A stretch of DNA of 64,000 bases from Rhizobium sp. NRK18 (GCF_024385575.1 NZ_JANFMV010000004.1:283944-347943), one strand, 5' to 3'; positions 25,492 to 34,501 are shown, numbered from the stretch's first letter. Notes: generated by a model not told the origin, from the letters alone. Translations and numbers: made by a program.

Positions 25492-27132
25492 TCAGCGCGC
25501 TGAAAGCGCGATCCGGTGCTCGCATGGCCAGGGAAACACGGTCTCGTCGTTTTTCGCCTGCCGGGCGAAATGCCCCAGCATTGCGAGGAACAGGCGAAGA
25601 AATTCACTCTCCGAGGCGATATCGCGCGGTGCGTCGGAGATACGCAGTCCTTCATAGGTGGCGAGCCGCTCCGCCGCGATCTCACGCCTAGCCGCAGCTC
25701 CGCCAAATCGCAGGAAATACCAGTCGCAAACGACCGAGCGAAAGGAGGCATTCTGTGGGGACGGCATGGTGCATTCCATTCCCGCCTTGGCGCAGGCCTC
25801 TTCATAGTTCAGCCGGTCGATCAGGTCGTGATAGACGGCTGGCCAATCGCGAGCAACATAACGCCTGTCTATCAGTGCCCGCAAATGTGCCGACAAGAAG
25901 GCGCCGTAGGTGCTGGCTGAAAACGCTGGATCGGGCTCCTCTCCGGCCGCTTCGGCTTCCGCACGGTATGCTTCCGCGATCCGCAAATCTGCGGCAAGCC
26001 CAGACAGGGCACGATCCTGAAGCCGGACTGCGTCGTCCGCCACCGTCACGCTCTTCCATCCGGCGGGAAAGGCGACCAGGGAGGGCAGCGCGACGTTGAC
26101 GAGGCTTCGGTTTCCATCCGCAACCCGCGTTGTCCGATGCACATGAAGATGACCGCTGAAATGGATACCGCCGCCCGTAGCAAGCAACCGGGCGGCCACT
26201 TTACCCTGCGGCTTGCGCTGGCCAAAGCTCGTCGAGCCAAACAGTCGGCTCTCGAGGCCAGCGTCATCCTCGAAGGGGTCGAGGACGGGATAGTGAGAGA
26301 ATAGCAGGAGCTTCTTGCCCTGCCGCCGCGCACGGTCCTGAACATCAGAGATCCAGTCGACGATGAACGGCTTGTGCACCAGCATGCCATTCCAGCCGGC
26401 GGACGTGCTGTCTTCGAAGGCATCCTCGGCAAAGCCGGTGGCAAACCCGTTACGAGGTGCAAAGACATTGGCGTCAATCATCATGAACCAGACGCCGTCC
26501 GAGGGCTCGATCAGATAGCTGGCATCCATCAATCTGTGCCGGGACTGCCCATCCGGCGAAACGACCTCGTACAAGCGGTCTTCGACCCGATCGGACAAGC
26601 CAAACGGGCTTTCCCAATACCGATCATCGGCGCGGCGAAAGAAGCCGAAATCTTTCATCGGCGACAGGCCGGCAGGATATCCGTCGCAGTACATTGGCGG
26701 GTAATGGACATCGCCTCCGTCCAACCGACTCGACACCGTGACGCGGCCGCCGTCTGCGGAGATGAACTCCTTGTTGTGATGGCGACCGGCCAAGGCAAAG
26801 ATGTCATGGTTGCCCGGCAGTGCGTGGAACCGCAAACCGAGTGCGCTCTGGCCCCTCAGGAGTGTGCTCAAGGTGGCCAACGTCGCCCGTTGACCGTCAT
26901 CGCTGTAGTCGCCAAGCAGGACCACATCGCGAATGCCGTCATCTCGAATCTGGCGCAACGCTTCGATGAAGGCGGCATGACTTTCGTTGAAGACACGAGT
27001 GGATATGCTGCTTTCCGCCCAGCTGCGCAAAGACAATCGCCGCCCCTCGAAGGTTGGGCCGGTAATGCCATAATCGCCCTCGATGTCGTGAAAATGGGCG
27101 TCCGCAATCACGGCAAAGCGGAAATCATCCAT
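25492..27132 (-). CDS. Calcineurin-like metallophosphoesterase
   Basis: 546 residues. The five metallophosphoesterase blocks are present: FAVIADAHFHD (D-x-H), VVLLGDYSDDG (GD), LPGNHDIF (GNHD), then LLFSHYPV (His) and FSGHLHVHR (G-H-x-H). About 180 further C-terminal residues have no recognised domain. No signal peptide is seen, so it probably acts in the cytoplasm. It overlaps the phosphatase gene upstream by 8 bases, which fixes ATG 27132 against a longer frame. Such enzymes split phosphodiesters or phosphomonoesters with a two-metal centre. In this operon it should act on the imported compound. Confidence 0.87.
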   Translation of the reverse strand: MDDFRFAVIADAHFHDIEGDYGITGPTFEGRRLSLRSWAESSISTRVFNESHAAFIEALRQIRDDGIRDVVLLGDYSDDGQRATLATLSTLLRGQSALGLRFHALPGNHDIFALAGRHHNKEFISADGGRVTVSSRLDGGDVHYPPMYCDGYPAGLSPMKDFGFFRRADDRYWESPFGLSDRVEDRLYEVVSPDGQSRHRLMDASYLIEPSDGVWFMMIDANVFAPRNGFATGFAEDAFEDSTSAGWNGMLVHKPFIVDWISDVQDRARRQGKKLLLFSHYPVLDPFEDDAGLESRLFGSTSFGQRKPQGKVAARLLATGGGIHFSGHLHVHRTTRVADGNRSLVNVALPSLVAFPAGWKSVTVADDAVRLQDRALSGLAADLRIAEAYRAEAEAAGEEPDPAFSASTYGAFLSAHLRALIDRRYVARDWPAVYHDLIDRLNYEEACAKAGMECTMPSPQNASFRSVVCDWYFLRFGGAAARREIAAERLATYEGLRISDAPRDIASESEFLRLFLAMLGHFARQAKNDETVFPWPCEHRIALSAR

Positions 27133-27766
27133 CGACAGTCGCCACACTCGCCTGGCGGGCGCCCTCGACAAGATCGATCCAATCGCTGGCCTTGCGGGCG
27201 GCATCGCAGAGCATGGGCTTCGGCGTCTCGAACCACTCGTCGGGTCGAAGGTCTCGATGCTTGCGGACATGGGAGACGGCATCGTCAAGCGTCGGAAAGC
27301 ACTCCGGCTGCTGCTTGTGCAGGAAGAGCGCGACAAGCGATACGGACCGGCTGCGACCGCTTCGGCAGTTGACAAGGATATTGCCGCCGGACCGGAACGG
27401 ATATGTGTGGCGCTCTGGCATGACCTGGTTCATGGCGCCGAGGAGGATGTAATAGCCGCCCAACATCATGGTCTCCGGGTTTCCACCACCATCGATCATG
27501 CCGAGCTTGTAGTAGCGGATTTCGGAATAGCCGGTGGCGCATTTCTCGCCCTCTTCCCGATTAACTGGGTTTCGGACGAAATTGATGTCAAGATTGACGG
27601 CACAGTTGACGACAACGGTGATGCCGTTGTCCCGCAGCAGTCCGAGATCACGCGCGCCGTCCAACCCGCCAAGAAACAACGACACACCGTTCGGTCCAAG
27701 CCCATCGGCGATCCGGCTGATGGGAGGGCGCTCGTAAACCGGAGCGATCTGCTGAGCTTCATTCAT
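27125..27766 (-). CDS. Dual-specificity/tyrosine-phosphatase-like protein
   Basis: 213 residues. The P-loop NCRSGRSRS near residues 133-141 supplies the Cys-x5-Arg signature of Cys-based phosphatases, followed by the SLVALFLHK helix. The usual His before the Cys is Asn here (VNC). An upstream Asp for general acid catalysis may be in the LGMIDGGGNPE loop near residue 91. Bacterial members include phosphatases for inositol polyphosphates and for phosphosugars as well as protein phosphatases. It lies between the ABC ATPase and the metallophosphoesterase, so a small-molecule substrate is more likely than a protein. GAAGGA precedes ATG 27766. Confidence 0.8.
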   Translation of the reverse strand: MNEAQQIAPVYERPPISRIADGLGPNGVSLFLGGLDGARDLGLLRDNGITVVVNCAVNLDINFVRNPVNREEGEKCATGYSEIRYYKLGMIDGGGNPETMMLGGYYILLGAMNQVMPERHTYPFRSGGNILVNCRSGRSRSVSLVALFLHKQQPECFPTLDDAVSHVRKHRDLRPDEWFETPKPMLCDAARKASDWIDLVEGARQASVATVDG

Positions 27767-27782
27767 AAGGTCGATCCTTCCG

Positions 27783-28907
27783 TCATGCCGCGTCGGATTT
27801 GCGAAGCCGACGTTCGTCGGGAATATTCCTGCCGGTCGTGGCGTCGAAGAGCATCACGTGATCAGGTTCGATCTCCAGCCAGACATTGTGGGTCGGCCAG
27901 CTTTCGACGAAGCGGGAGACCAGCACGGTGATCTGTTGCCCCATTGCTGTCAGCGACACAATGGTCTGCGAGCCGGTGGGCTGCACGACGTCCACCTGCG
28001 CCGGGATCGCGCCGGGCTTGGGATGGTCGAGAATGGTCATCCGTTCCGGACGCACGGCGAGAGTCACCTCCCCTGCCTCCTGCTGCGGCCGGTTCGGCAG
28101 CTCGATCTCCGTCCCGGAGAAGGACACGTGGCTTACGTCGCCGTTGTGACGCAACGTGCCCGAGAACAGGTTGACCTTTGGATCGCCGATAAATTCGGCG
28201 ACAAAAAGGTTGGCCGGGTGGTGATAGATCTCGTAGGGCGATCCGATCTGCTGGATCACCCCGTCCTTCATGACGACGATCATGTCGGACATGGTCAATG
28301 CTTCCACCTGGTCATGAGTGACATAAATGGTGGTGGCACCAAGATCGCGTGAAAGCCGTTTCAACTCCACACGCATCTCGGTGCGCAGTACCGCATCGAG
28401 ATTGGACAGGGGCTCATCCATGAGAAGGATGGAATTGCGCGCTGCAATCAGACGGGCAACGGCTACGCGCTGCTGCTGACCGCCCGACAACTCGGACGGA
28501 AAGCGTTCCTCCATGCCCTCCAGCCTCACGCTCTTCAACGCCTCGTCCAGACGCGAAGCGATTTCCTGCTTCGGATGTTTGGCCTGATGGAGTGCCAGCG
28601 TGATATTACGCTCAACCTTCATGTTGGGCCAGAGTGCGTAGCTCTGGAAGATAAAACCCAGGCCACGCTTTTCCGGCGGTACGAAAGTGTCCCCCGCTCC
28701 GGAAAAGACCGTCTTGTCGCCGAGCGTCAGCTCGCCGCCCGATGGCTTCTCCAGACCGGCGATGATACGCAGTGTCGTGGTCTTGCCGCATCCGGACGGT
28801 CCCAGAAGGGTCACGAATTTACCCTGGGGAATATCGAGGTCCAACGGCGGGATGGCGAGATGCGCACCGTAGGATTTGGTAATGCCCTTGAGGCTGACTT
28901 CAATCAT
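27783..28907 (-). CDS. ABC transporter ATP-binding protein, FbpC/PotA/UgpC type
   Basis: 374 residues: Walker A GPSGCGKTT, signature LSGGQQQRVAVARL, Walker B ILLMDEPLSNLDAVL, VTHDQVEALTMSD, then a TOBE region (NLFVAEFIGDPKVNLF, LAVRPERM). ATG 28907 is preceded by GGAGG; an ATG 12 bases upstream would contain that ribosome site and is rejected. It serves the permease and binding protein immediately upstream. Confidence 0.9.
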   Translation of the reverse strand: MIEVSLKGITKSYGAHLAIPPLDLDIPQGKFVTLLGPSGCGKTTTLRIIAGLEKPSGGELTLGDKTVFSGAGDTFVPPEKRGLGFIFQSYALWPNMKVERNITLALHQAKHPKQEIASRLDEALKSVRLEGMEERFPSELSGGQQQRVAVARLIAARNSILLMDEPLSNLDAVLRTEMRVELKRLSRDLGATTIYVTHDQVEALTMSDMIVVMKDGVIQQIGSPYEIYHHPANLFVAEFIGDPKVNLFSGTLRHNGDVSHVSFSGTEIELPNRPQQEAGEVTLAVRPERMTILDHPKPGAIPAQVDVVQPTGSQTIVSLTAMGQQITVLVSRFVESWPTHNVWLEIEPDHVMLFDATTGRNIPDERRLRKSDAA

Positions 28908-28943
28908 GTGATCCTCCATAGACCGTCCGCAGACAGCTTCCTC

Positions 28944-30173
28944 TTACTGGCTCGTTTCGATGATCCAGAAATCATTGACGGCAGCGACATTGTCCCGCTG
29001 ATAGGACGGGGTGCCCCAGAACTTGGTCGCCTCGCGCCATTTTTCGCCACCGGGCGGAACCGGCACGTCATCGCGAGGAGAGAACGTGCCAACCTTGAAA
29101 TAGGCGGCCAGTCCCTGAAGAGCTTCCAGCGACTTGCCGTCTCGATAGGGCTTTTCGACCTTCGTATCCGCCGTCAGATCCTTCGGCCCCATCTGGAATG
29201 CCACAAACAGCTTGGCTGCATTCGGATGCGGAGCCTTGGCCGCAATCGATGTATAGGTCGAATAGGCAAACACGCCGGCGGGATTGACGTCGTAGAGAAT
29301 GGCATTGGCGTAATCGTCGGATGCATTCTTGTTGATGTAATGCATGCTGGAGAAGGTGATCGGCGGCTTGTCCTGCCCCTTCAACCCGGATGCAGTCGCA
29401 AGCTTCGAGCCGGAATCATAGATCACTAGGTCATTTTGCAGCAAACGATGCAGGAACTCGTAACCGGCATTTTCGATGCCATCGGACAGTTCCAGCGGCT
29501 TGCCCGCGTAGTCCTGATACGCCTTGGCAAATGCATCGGAATGCTCGGCGATCATGGCCAGAAGGCCGAGCGTGGTCAAAGAGCCGAGCGGGCTCTTCAT
29601 CGCAAACCGCTTCTTCCATTCCGGTTCGGTCAACTGCCAGACATTGCTGATCGGCGGTGCATCCTTGTAGGTATCCGCGTTGTACATCAACACGGTCGCC
29701 TCGACGACCTGCGTCAAAAGCGGCTCGCGCAGTTCCTCCGGAATGCTCTTTTCCAGATAGCGCGGGACATAATTGACAATGCGGTGGTTGGGCAGCAGAT
29801 CGTAGATCATCTGTGCCGCGCCGCCGGTGTTGACTACGTCCACTGAGTAGATGCCGGCCTGCTGCTCGCGCACGACCTTCTCGATGGTCTTCTCCGAACC
29901 CAGATCATAGGCGTTTACCTTGATCTCCGGATAGAGTTTCTGGAAGTCCTCGGCGAGCGCATTGACGGTCGAAGCGGAGGAGTAGACGGTGACCTCGCCC
30001 TCCTGCTTGGCCTTTTTGATAATGTCGTCCCAGTTTTCGTCCTGGGGCTGGAACTGAGAGAGTTCCGCCGTCTTGAGCCAGCTTTCGAAATCGGCTTCCT
30101 GGGCGAACGCCGGCGAAGCCAAAGCGAGCGCGACGCTGCCCGCCAGGATCTGGTTAAAAAGTCTTCTCTTCAT
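28944..30173 (-). CDS. ABC transporter substrate-binding protein, Fe3+/AfuA-like class
   Basis: 409 residues with a Sec signal (ILAGSVALALASPAFAQ). The core is of the iron(III)-binding class: GEVTVYSSASTVNALAEDFQKLYP and VVREQQAGIYSVDVV. The double Tyr motif that holds ferric iron near the C-terminus in FbpA is not obvious, and the class also includes AfuA, which binds hexose phosphates, and aminoethylphosphonate-binding proteins. With three phosphatases in the operon, a phosphorylated organic ligand is far more likely than iron. GGAGGA precedes ATG 30173. Confidence 0.88.
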   Translation of the reverse strand: MKRRLFNQILAGSVALALASPAFAQEADFESWLKTAELSQFQPQDENWDDIIKKAKQEGEVTVYSSASTVNALAEDFQKLYPEIKVNAYDLGSEKTIEKVVREQQAGIYSVDVVNTGGAAQMIYDLLPNHRIVNYVPRYLEKSIPEELREPLLTQVVEATVLMYNADTYKDAPPISNVWQLTEPEWKKRFAMKSPLGSLTTLGLLAMIAEHSDAFAKAYQDYAGKPLELSDGIENAGYEFLHRLLQNDLVIYDSGSKLATASGLKGQDKPPITFSSMHYINKNASDDYANAILYDVNPAGVFAYSTYTSIAAKAPHPNAAKLFVAFQMGPKDLTADTKVEKPYRDGKSLEALQGLAAYFKVGTFSPRDDVPVPPGGEKWREATKFWGTPSYQRDNVAAVNDFWIIETSQ

Positions 30174-30205
30174 GGTATATCCTCCTCTGTTTCGGGTCCG
30201 CCTCC

Positions 30206-32020
30206 TCAAGCGAAACCCATCTTCGTGTTGCGGAAAAGCAGTCGGAACAGCACGTTGCAGCCGACGACGAGAGCGACCAGCAACAGCGTTGCGGCTCCGA
30301 TCAGTTGCGGCACGTCGTCCGTCTGGTAGCTGTAGATCACGCTGGCGAGTACGGCCGTCGAAGGCGTCACCAGAAGCACGATCAGGGAAAGCTCGCGCAT
30401 CGTGCCGATGAAGGTGAGCAGCATCCCGGAGACAAGACCCGACGAGGCCAGTGGAACAATGATCCGGCGCATTCTGGTGAACCAGCCGATCCCCTGCACC
30501 CGAGCCGTTTCCTCCAGCGACTTGTCGATCTGCAGGAGAGCGGCAATGCCGGTTCGTGAGGTGTATGGCAGGTTCTTCACGGTCGCGATCAGAACCAGCA
30601 GCGCGAATGTTCCATAGAGTGCCGGGATCGGGCCGATGGACTTCGAGAACATGCCGATATAGATCGCGCCGAACGCCACTGCCGGGAAGATGTATGGGAG
30701 GAATGCGGCCATCTCGAGCGTGCGGGAGGCGAGCGTTCCGCGGGTGCGAACCACCACATAGCCGATCAGGAAGCCGAGGATGCCTGTGCCCAGCGCGGCG
30801 AAAAAGGCGAGGCGCAAGCTGTTCCAGGCCGCCGACAGGATCTGCGGGTTTTGAAAGACACCAGCATAGAGAGCGTTGACGCCGCCGCGATCGCCGAACC
30901 AGTAGTGCAGCGTCAGCTGTGAGAGATCGAAGACGCCCGCGGTCTTGGAGAGCGATTGCAGCAGCAGCAATCCGATAGGCAGGATGACCGTGAAGCAGAG
31001 CAGCAGCATGATCAGCCCGAACACGACCCAGCGGAAGGGTCCAAGATCGACTTCGCGGCTGCGGAAGCCCTTGCCGGACATGGTCACGAAGCTCTTGCGC
31101 ACACCGATGATGCGCTGATTGATCCAGATGAACAGGATCGCCATGACGACCAGGACCAGGGCCAGCAGATAGCCGTCACCGACATTGCGCGAGCCGATTG
31201 CCGCATAGATCTGTGTCGGCAAGACGAAATAGCGTGCCGGCATGCCGAGAACGGCCGGCGTACCGAAGGATCCGATCACCCGGATGAAGGTCATCACCAC
31301 GGCGGAACCGAGCGCCGGCAGCACCAGCGGCGCGGTGATGGAAAGGAATTGTCTCAGGCGGGAGAGACCGGCAATGGCTCCGGCCTCTTCCAGCTGACTG
31401 TCGACCGTCGACAGCGACCCGGAAATGATCAGGTAGGAATAAACGTAGTAGTGAAACGCCAGGCAGATGATGATCGGTACAGCGCCGAAAGCCAGCCAGT
31501 CCGGCGGCTGCGATCCCGTGACATAGGCGAGCAGACCAGAGGCACCGCCGATGCGGTCGTTCTTGAAGAACGTCATCCACGCGAGCGCCATTACCCAGGA
31601 AGGGAGCATGTAGGGCATGACAACGGCCGCATTGACCGTTTCGCGAAATGGAACATTGGTCCGCACCACCACCCAGGCAAGTGTCGCTCCAAGCGCGAGG
31701 CACAGAACCGTCGCCCCGAAGGCGGTAATCAGCGAGTTGACGAAAGGCTTGTAGAAGAGAGCCCAGGAAAGACGGCCGGTAAACACCCGCTCATAGTGAA
31801 AGCTTGTCAGCTCACCCGGCACACGTCCAGGAAGATAGGTCGCATCATACGGTTGAACCGTCATCGTCTCGCGAATGAGCTGGAAGAGCGGAAACACCAC
31901 CAGAAAGGCGAGGATCACAGCCATGATCAGCGCGATCATTTTCTCCGGCGCGGAGAATATCCGCACTAAGCCCATGGCGTAAGAGCCTTTGCGCGGGCCC
32001 GCATTCGTCAAAGTCGTCAT
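30206..32020 (-). CDS. ABC transporter permease, FbpB/AfuB type with two fused transport domains
   Basis: 604 residues with about twelve spans. It has two permease domains in one chain and an EAA-like docking loop in each: QLEEAGAIAGLSRLRQFLSI near residue 215, and SLEETARVQGIGWFTRMRRI near residue 510. This fused layout is usual for Fe3+-class transporters, including the hexose-phosphate and aminoethylphosphonate members. The start at 32020 has GGGGAGGAAG upstream. The binding-protein gene follows after 32 bases. Confidence 0.92.
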   Translation of the reverse strand: MTTLTNAGPRKGSYAMGLVRIFSAPEKMIALIMAVILAFLVVFPLFQLIRETMTVQPYDATYLPGRVPGELTSFHYERVFTGRLSWALFYKPFVNSLITAFGATVLCLALGATLAWVVVRTNVPFRETVNAAVVMPYMLPSWVMALAWMTFFKNDRIGGASGLLAYVTGSQPPDWLAFGAVPIIICLAFHYYVYSYLIISGSLSTVDSQLEEAGAIAGLSRLRQFLSITAPLVLPALGSAVVMTFIRVIGSFGTPAVLGMPARYFVLPTQIYAAIGSRNVGDGYLLALVLVVMAILFIWINQRIIGVRKSFVTMSGKGFRSREVDLGPFRWVVFGLIMLLLCFTVILPIGLLLLQSLSKTAGVFDLSQLTLHYWFGDRGGVNALYAGVFQNPQILSAAWNSLRLAFFAALGTGILGFLIGYVVVRTRGTLASRTLEMAAFLPYIFPAVAFGAIYIGMFSKSIGPIPALYGTFALLVLIATVKNLPYTSRTGIAALLQIDKSLEETARVQGIGWFTRMRRIIVPLASSGLVSGMLLTFIGTMRELSLIVLLVTPSTAVLASVIYSYQTDDVPQLIGAATLLLVALVVGCNVLFRLLFRNTKMGFA

Positions 32021-32053
32021 GTCTTCCTCCCCTTGCACTCCCGCGACCTGCAA

Positions 32054-32884
32054 TCAGCCAGCCGCGCTCGCCACTTCCGCCACCGGTCGTTCCGCCTCCA
32101 GTGGAATGCCAACGGCCGCACTTATCCTTGCCGAAACGCCGGGCGCTGCTGCAAGGACAGGTCCTCCGGACCGCAGGTCACCGAGCTCCATGAACGGGCA
32201 GACTGCCCCGCCGGCCTCCGCCACCAGCAACAGGCCAGGCACACAGTCCCAGGAATTCATGTGGAGCTCGACATAGCCGTCCGAGCGGCCGTCCGCGACA
32301 TGCGCGAGCGCGAGCGCGCCCGACCCGCAACGGCGTACATTGAAACCCTGGTCCAGCAGGCCGGTCATTGCCGCCATGTATCTTGAGTTCGGCACGCGGG
32401 TCGACCAGCCGAGCTCCACGGAGGCCGCCGCTGCATCGGTGGTCGCCGCAACCTTGAGAGGCTTGCCATTGAGCGTCGCACCGGCATTGCGGCGCGCGAG
32501 GTAGAGCTCGTCGCTCATGGGATTGAAAATCGCCGCCAACTGCGGAACACCCTTTTCCACAAAACCGATCGAAATGCAGAAATGATTGATCCGGCGGGCA
32601 AAATTTGCGGTTCCGTCGATCGGATCGACGATCCAGACATCGCCATCGACGCTGCCACCACCCTCCTCGCCGAAGAACGAGTCATCGGGGAAAGCAGCCG
32701 CGATCGCCGTGCGAATATGCTCTTCGGATGCAAGGTCGGTTTCAGTCAGGAAATCCTGTGGCCCCTTCATCGCGAAAGCCTTTCCGGCACTTTCCGCGCA
32801 GGCAGTCCGCACGACGTCGCCTGCCGACCGGATAACCGCGGCCAGGAATTCGAATCTCCGGTCGAGCTTGTTCTCACGCTGCAA
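32054..32884 (-). CDS. Inositol monophosphatase family protein
   Basis: 276 residues of the IMPase/FBPase fold. Metal-binding motifs are complete: GEEGG near residue 75, VDPIDGTANFARR near 87-99, and the C-terminal WDCVPGLLLVAEAGG. The family splits inositol phosphates, histidinol phosphate, 3'-phosphoadenosine 5'-phosphate and other small phosphomonoesters. TTG 32884 is chosen because GGAGG stands 7 bases before it; upstream in-frame GTG codons fall inside the operator repeats. It is the first structural gene after the LacI regulator, so the main operon promoter probably lies in 32885-32972. Confidence 0.88.
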   Translation of the reverse strand: MQRENKLDRRFEFLAAVIRSAGDVVRTACAESAGKAFAMKGPQDFLTETDLASEEHIRTAIAAAFPDDSFFGEEGGGSVDGDVWIVDPIDGTANFARRINHFCISIGFVEKGVPQLAAIFNPMSDELYLARRNAGATLNGKPLKVAATTDAAAASVELGWSTRVPNSRYMAAMTGLLDQGFNVRRCGSGALALAHVADGRSDGYVELHMNSWDCVPGLLLVAEAGGAVCPFMELGDLRSGGPVLAAAPGVSARISAAVGIPLEAERPVAEVASAAG

Positions 32885-32897
32885 TTCATTTCCTCCA

Positions 32898-32930
32898 ATG
32901 CACACGTGTTCAATATGCACACGTGTGCAT
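32898..32930. promoter_or_regulatory. Tandem 16-bp palindromic operators for the LacI-type regulator
   Basis: A perfect palindrome ATGCACACGTGTGCAT (32915-32930) and a second copy ATGCACACGTGTTCAA (32898-32913, 14 of 16 identical) lie 17 bp apart, between the LacI gene and the first gene of the phosphatase/ABC operon. The central CG and the 16-bp length are typical of LacI-family sites. They also overlap possible upstream start codons of the phosphatase gene, which would give direct repression. Confidence 0.8.
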
Positions 32931-32972
32931 TCCTTGCAAGCACTTTTTCCTTTGAAGTCGCAAGGGATCTTT

Positions 32973-33965
32973 TCAGGAGTTTCGCACGGTCGAGCGTGAA
33001 ACGAGTTCTACCGGCACATTGACCACCTCCAGCGAGGGGCCGTCCTTTTCGATTGCATCGAGAACAGCTTCGGTCAAATGGTCGAACGACTGGGCGATGG
33101 TGGTCAGGTCATAGCTATACCATGCCGCCTGAGGAATATCGTCAAAGCCGACGACGGAGACATCTTCCGGCACCCGCAGGCCGAGTTCGTGCCGGGCGGC
33201 GTCCAGTAGCCCCATGGCGAGCAGGTCCGTCACACAGAACACGCCGTCGATATTTCCGGCTTTCAACAGCGCCCGGCCAGCCATGAGGCCGGTCTCGTAA
33301 GTGGTCGGCCCATCCATCCATTCGACAATGTCGCAACCCCGCTCGCCGACATAGCGGCGAAATTCCTCAGCACGCCGAAGCTGCGTCGGCGTCCGACTGC
33401 CGCTCGCGACCACCGCCAGCTTTCTGCAACCCGCTTCGACCAGCTGCTGTCCGGCCAGCCGGGCGCCGGTTACATCGTCAGTCATGATCAGGTCGGTGTC
33501 GGCCCCTTCGGTTTTCCGGTTGATGAGGATGAGCTTCACGCCACGGGCCCTGCACTCTTCGACGATCGCATTTGGCGGCTCTCCTGAGAGCACCACGATC
33601 GCACGGGCGCGAAACTCGAAAATGAGCTCGATGAGTGGGGCAATGTCCTGGCGGGCGTCGGCGGCATTCAGGAGCAGGCACTGCATTCCCTTGCGCAGGA
33701 GCCCAATACTCAGGAGATCAAGCTGTTTGGCAATAAAGGGCATCGACAGATTGGCACCGACGACACCGATCAGGTTCGAGCCGCTGCCATTGAGGGATTG
33801 CGCGAGACGATTGACGCGGTATCCAAGCGCCTTCGCAGCCTTCAGGACCTTGGCCCGGACCTCGGGCGAGACACTCGCACCGGGCGTGAAGGTCCGGGAC
33901 ACGGCGGACCGAGAGACGCCCGCCTTGCGTGCCACATCAATCGAATTGACTACCTTCTTCGCCAT
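32973..33965 (-). CDS. LacI-family transcriptional regulator
   Basis: 330 residues. N-terminal helix-turn-helix NSIDVARKAGVSRSAVSRTF and hinge helix ALGYRVNRLAQSL, then a periplasmic-binding-protein-like sensor (LIGVVGANLSMPFIAKQLD, LILINRKTEGADTDLIMTDD, VFCVTDLLAMGLLDAA, DVSVVGFDDIPQAAW). ATG 33965 starts the HTH in the usual place. It is transcribed in the same direction as the operon it should control, whose operators lie just past its stop. The inducer is probably the transported compound or its first product. Confidence 0.92.
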   Translation of the reverse strand: MAKKVVNSIDVARKAGVSRSAVSRTFTPGASVSPEVRAKVLKAAKALGYRVNRLAQSLNGSGSNLIGVVGANLSMPFIAKQLDLLSIGLLRKGMQCLLLNAADARQDIAPLIELIFEFRARAIVVLSGEPPNAIVEECRARGVKLILINRKTEGADTDLIMTDDVTGARLAGQQLVEAGCRKLAVVASGSRTPTQLRRAEEFRRYVGERGCDIVEWMDGPTTYETGLMAGRALLKAGNIDGVFCVTDLLAMGLLDAARHELGLRVPEDVSVVGFDDIPQAAWYSYDLTTIAQSFDHLTEAVLDAIEKDGPSLEVVNVPVELVSRSTVRNS

Positions 33966-34501
33966 CAGACCCCAGTCTGCCTCGCTCAACAGCGCTCTTG
34001 TTAGCCTAACTGCCCCTCGTGTCACAATCGCTTTCGCGGCGCAACGAACCTTGCGCCCTCAATTTCGCTCAACGCAGTTGAACCCTAGAAGTGAACGACC
34101 TCGGATTCATCGAAGCTTCCAACCTCGGACGAAGCAGCGCCAAAGCCCTTTCCCGAGTGCACTGTCACTTCAGCTGCTGCAGCCGGTACCAGTTGATTAC
34201 CCACCACTCTGAAATGAATATGGGAATGGCTCCTATCTCTTCCCGGCAGGCAATGGCCCGGCCAGGTCTCAAATTTTTCCCGACTTCCGTAACGACAAGG
34301 ACCCCCTGACGGCTGGCGCACTGAAGTGCAGCGCGTAGAGATGCAGGCGCATTAATGATATAAATCTCATATTTGAGATTTTTGTTGCGACCCCGGAATT
34401 TTTGTGAAAATCTGCAGGTCTTCCCGATGATCACGCGATCGAGGAGAACCACTCCCGATTGGCGACAGTTCCTTCGACGGTCAAGTTATGGAGATATAAG
34501 T
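33966..34501. other. Intergenic region between the LacI gene and the nucleoside operon
   Basis: 536 bases between divergent operons. No supported gene: open frames on both strands are short, without ribosome sites or recognisable domains. It holds promoters for the LacI gene to the left and the ABC/nucleoside operon to the right. A symmetric operator-like element lies at 34362-34381, about 120 bases before the ATPase start. Confidence 0.6.
34362..34381. promoter_or_regulatory. 20-bp operator-like palindrome before the nucleoside operon
   Basis: AAATCTCA-TATT-TGAGATTT: perfect 8-bp arms with a 4-base centre, in an AT-rich pocket. There is no regulator gene inside the downstream operon, so the binding protein would be encoded elsewhere. 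No U-run of terminator quality follows in either direction. Confidence 0.5.

Noticed and set aside
28944..32020. Ferric iron uptake system
   Set aside because: The receptor and fused permease are of the iron class, but no iron-chelating Tyr pair is obvious, no iron genes are near, and three phosphatases and a phosphate transporter surround it.
34085..34452. Small gene on the minus strand between the LacI gene and the nucleoside operon
   Set aside because: Two overlapping frames give protein-like stretches, but with no domain I recognise, no ribosome site and no codon pattern like the neighbours. It could be an old relic; support is too weak to list.
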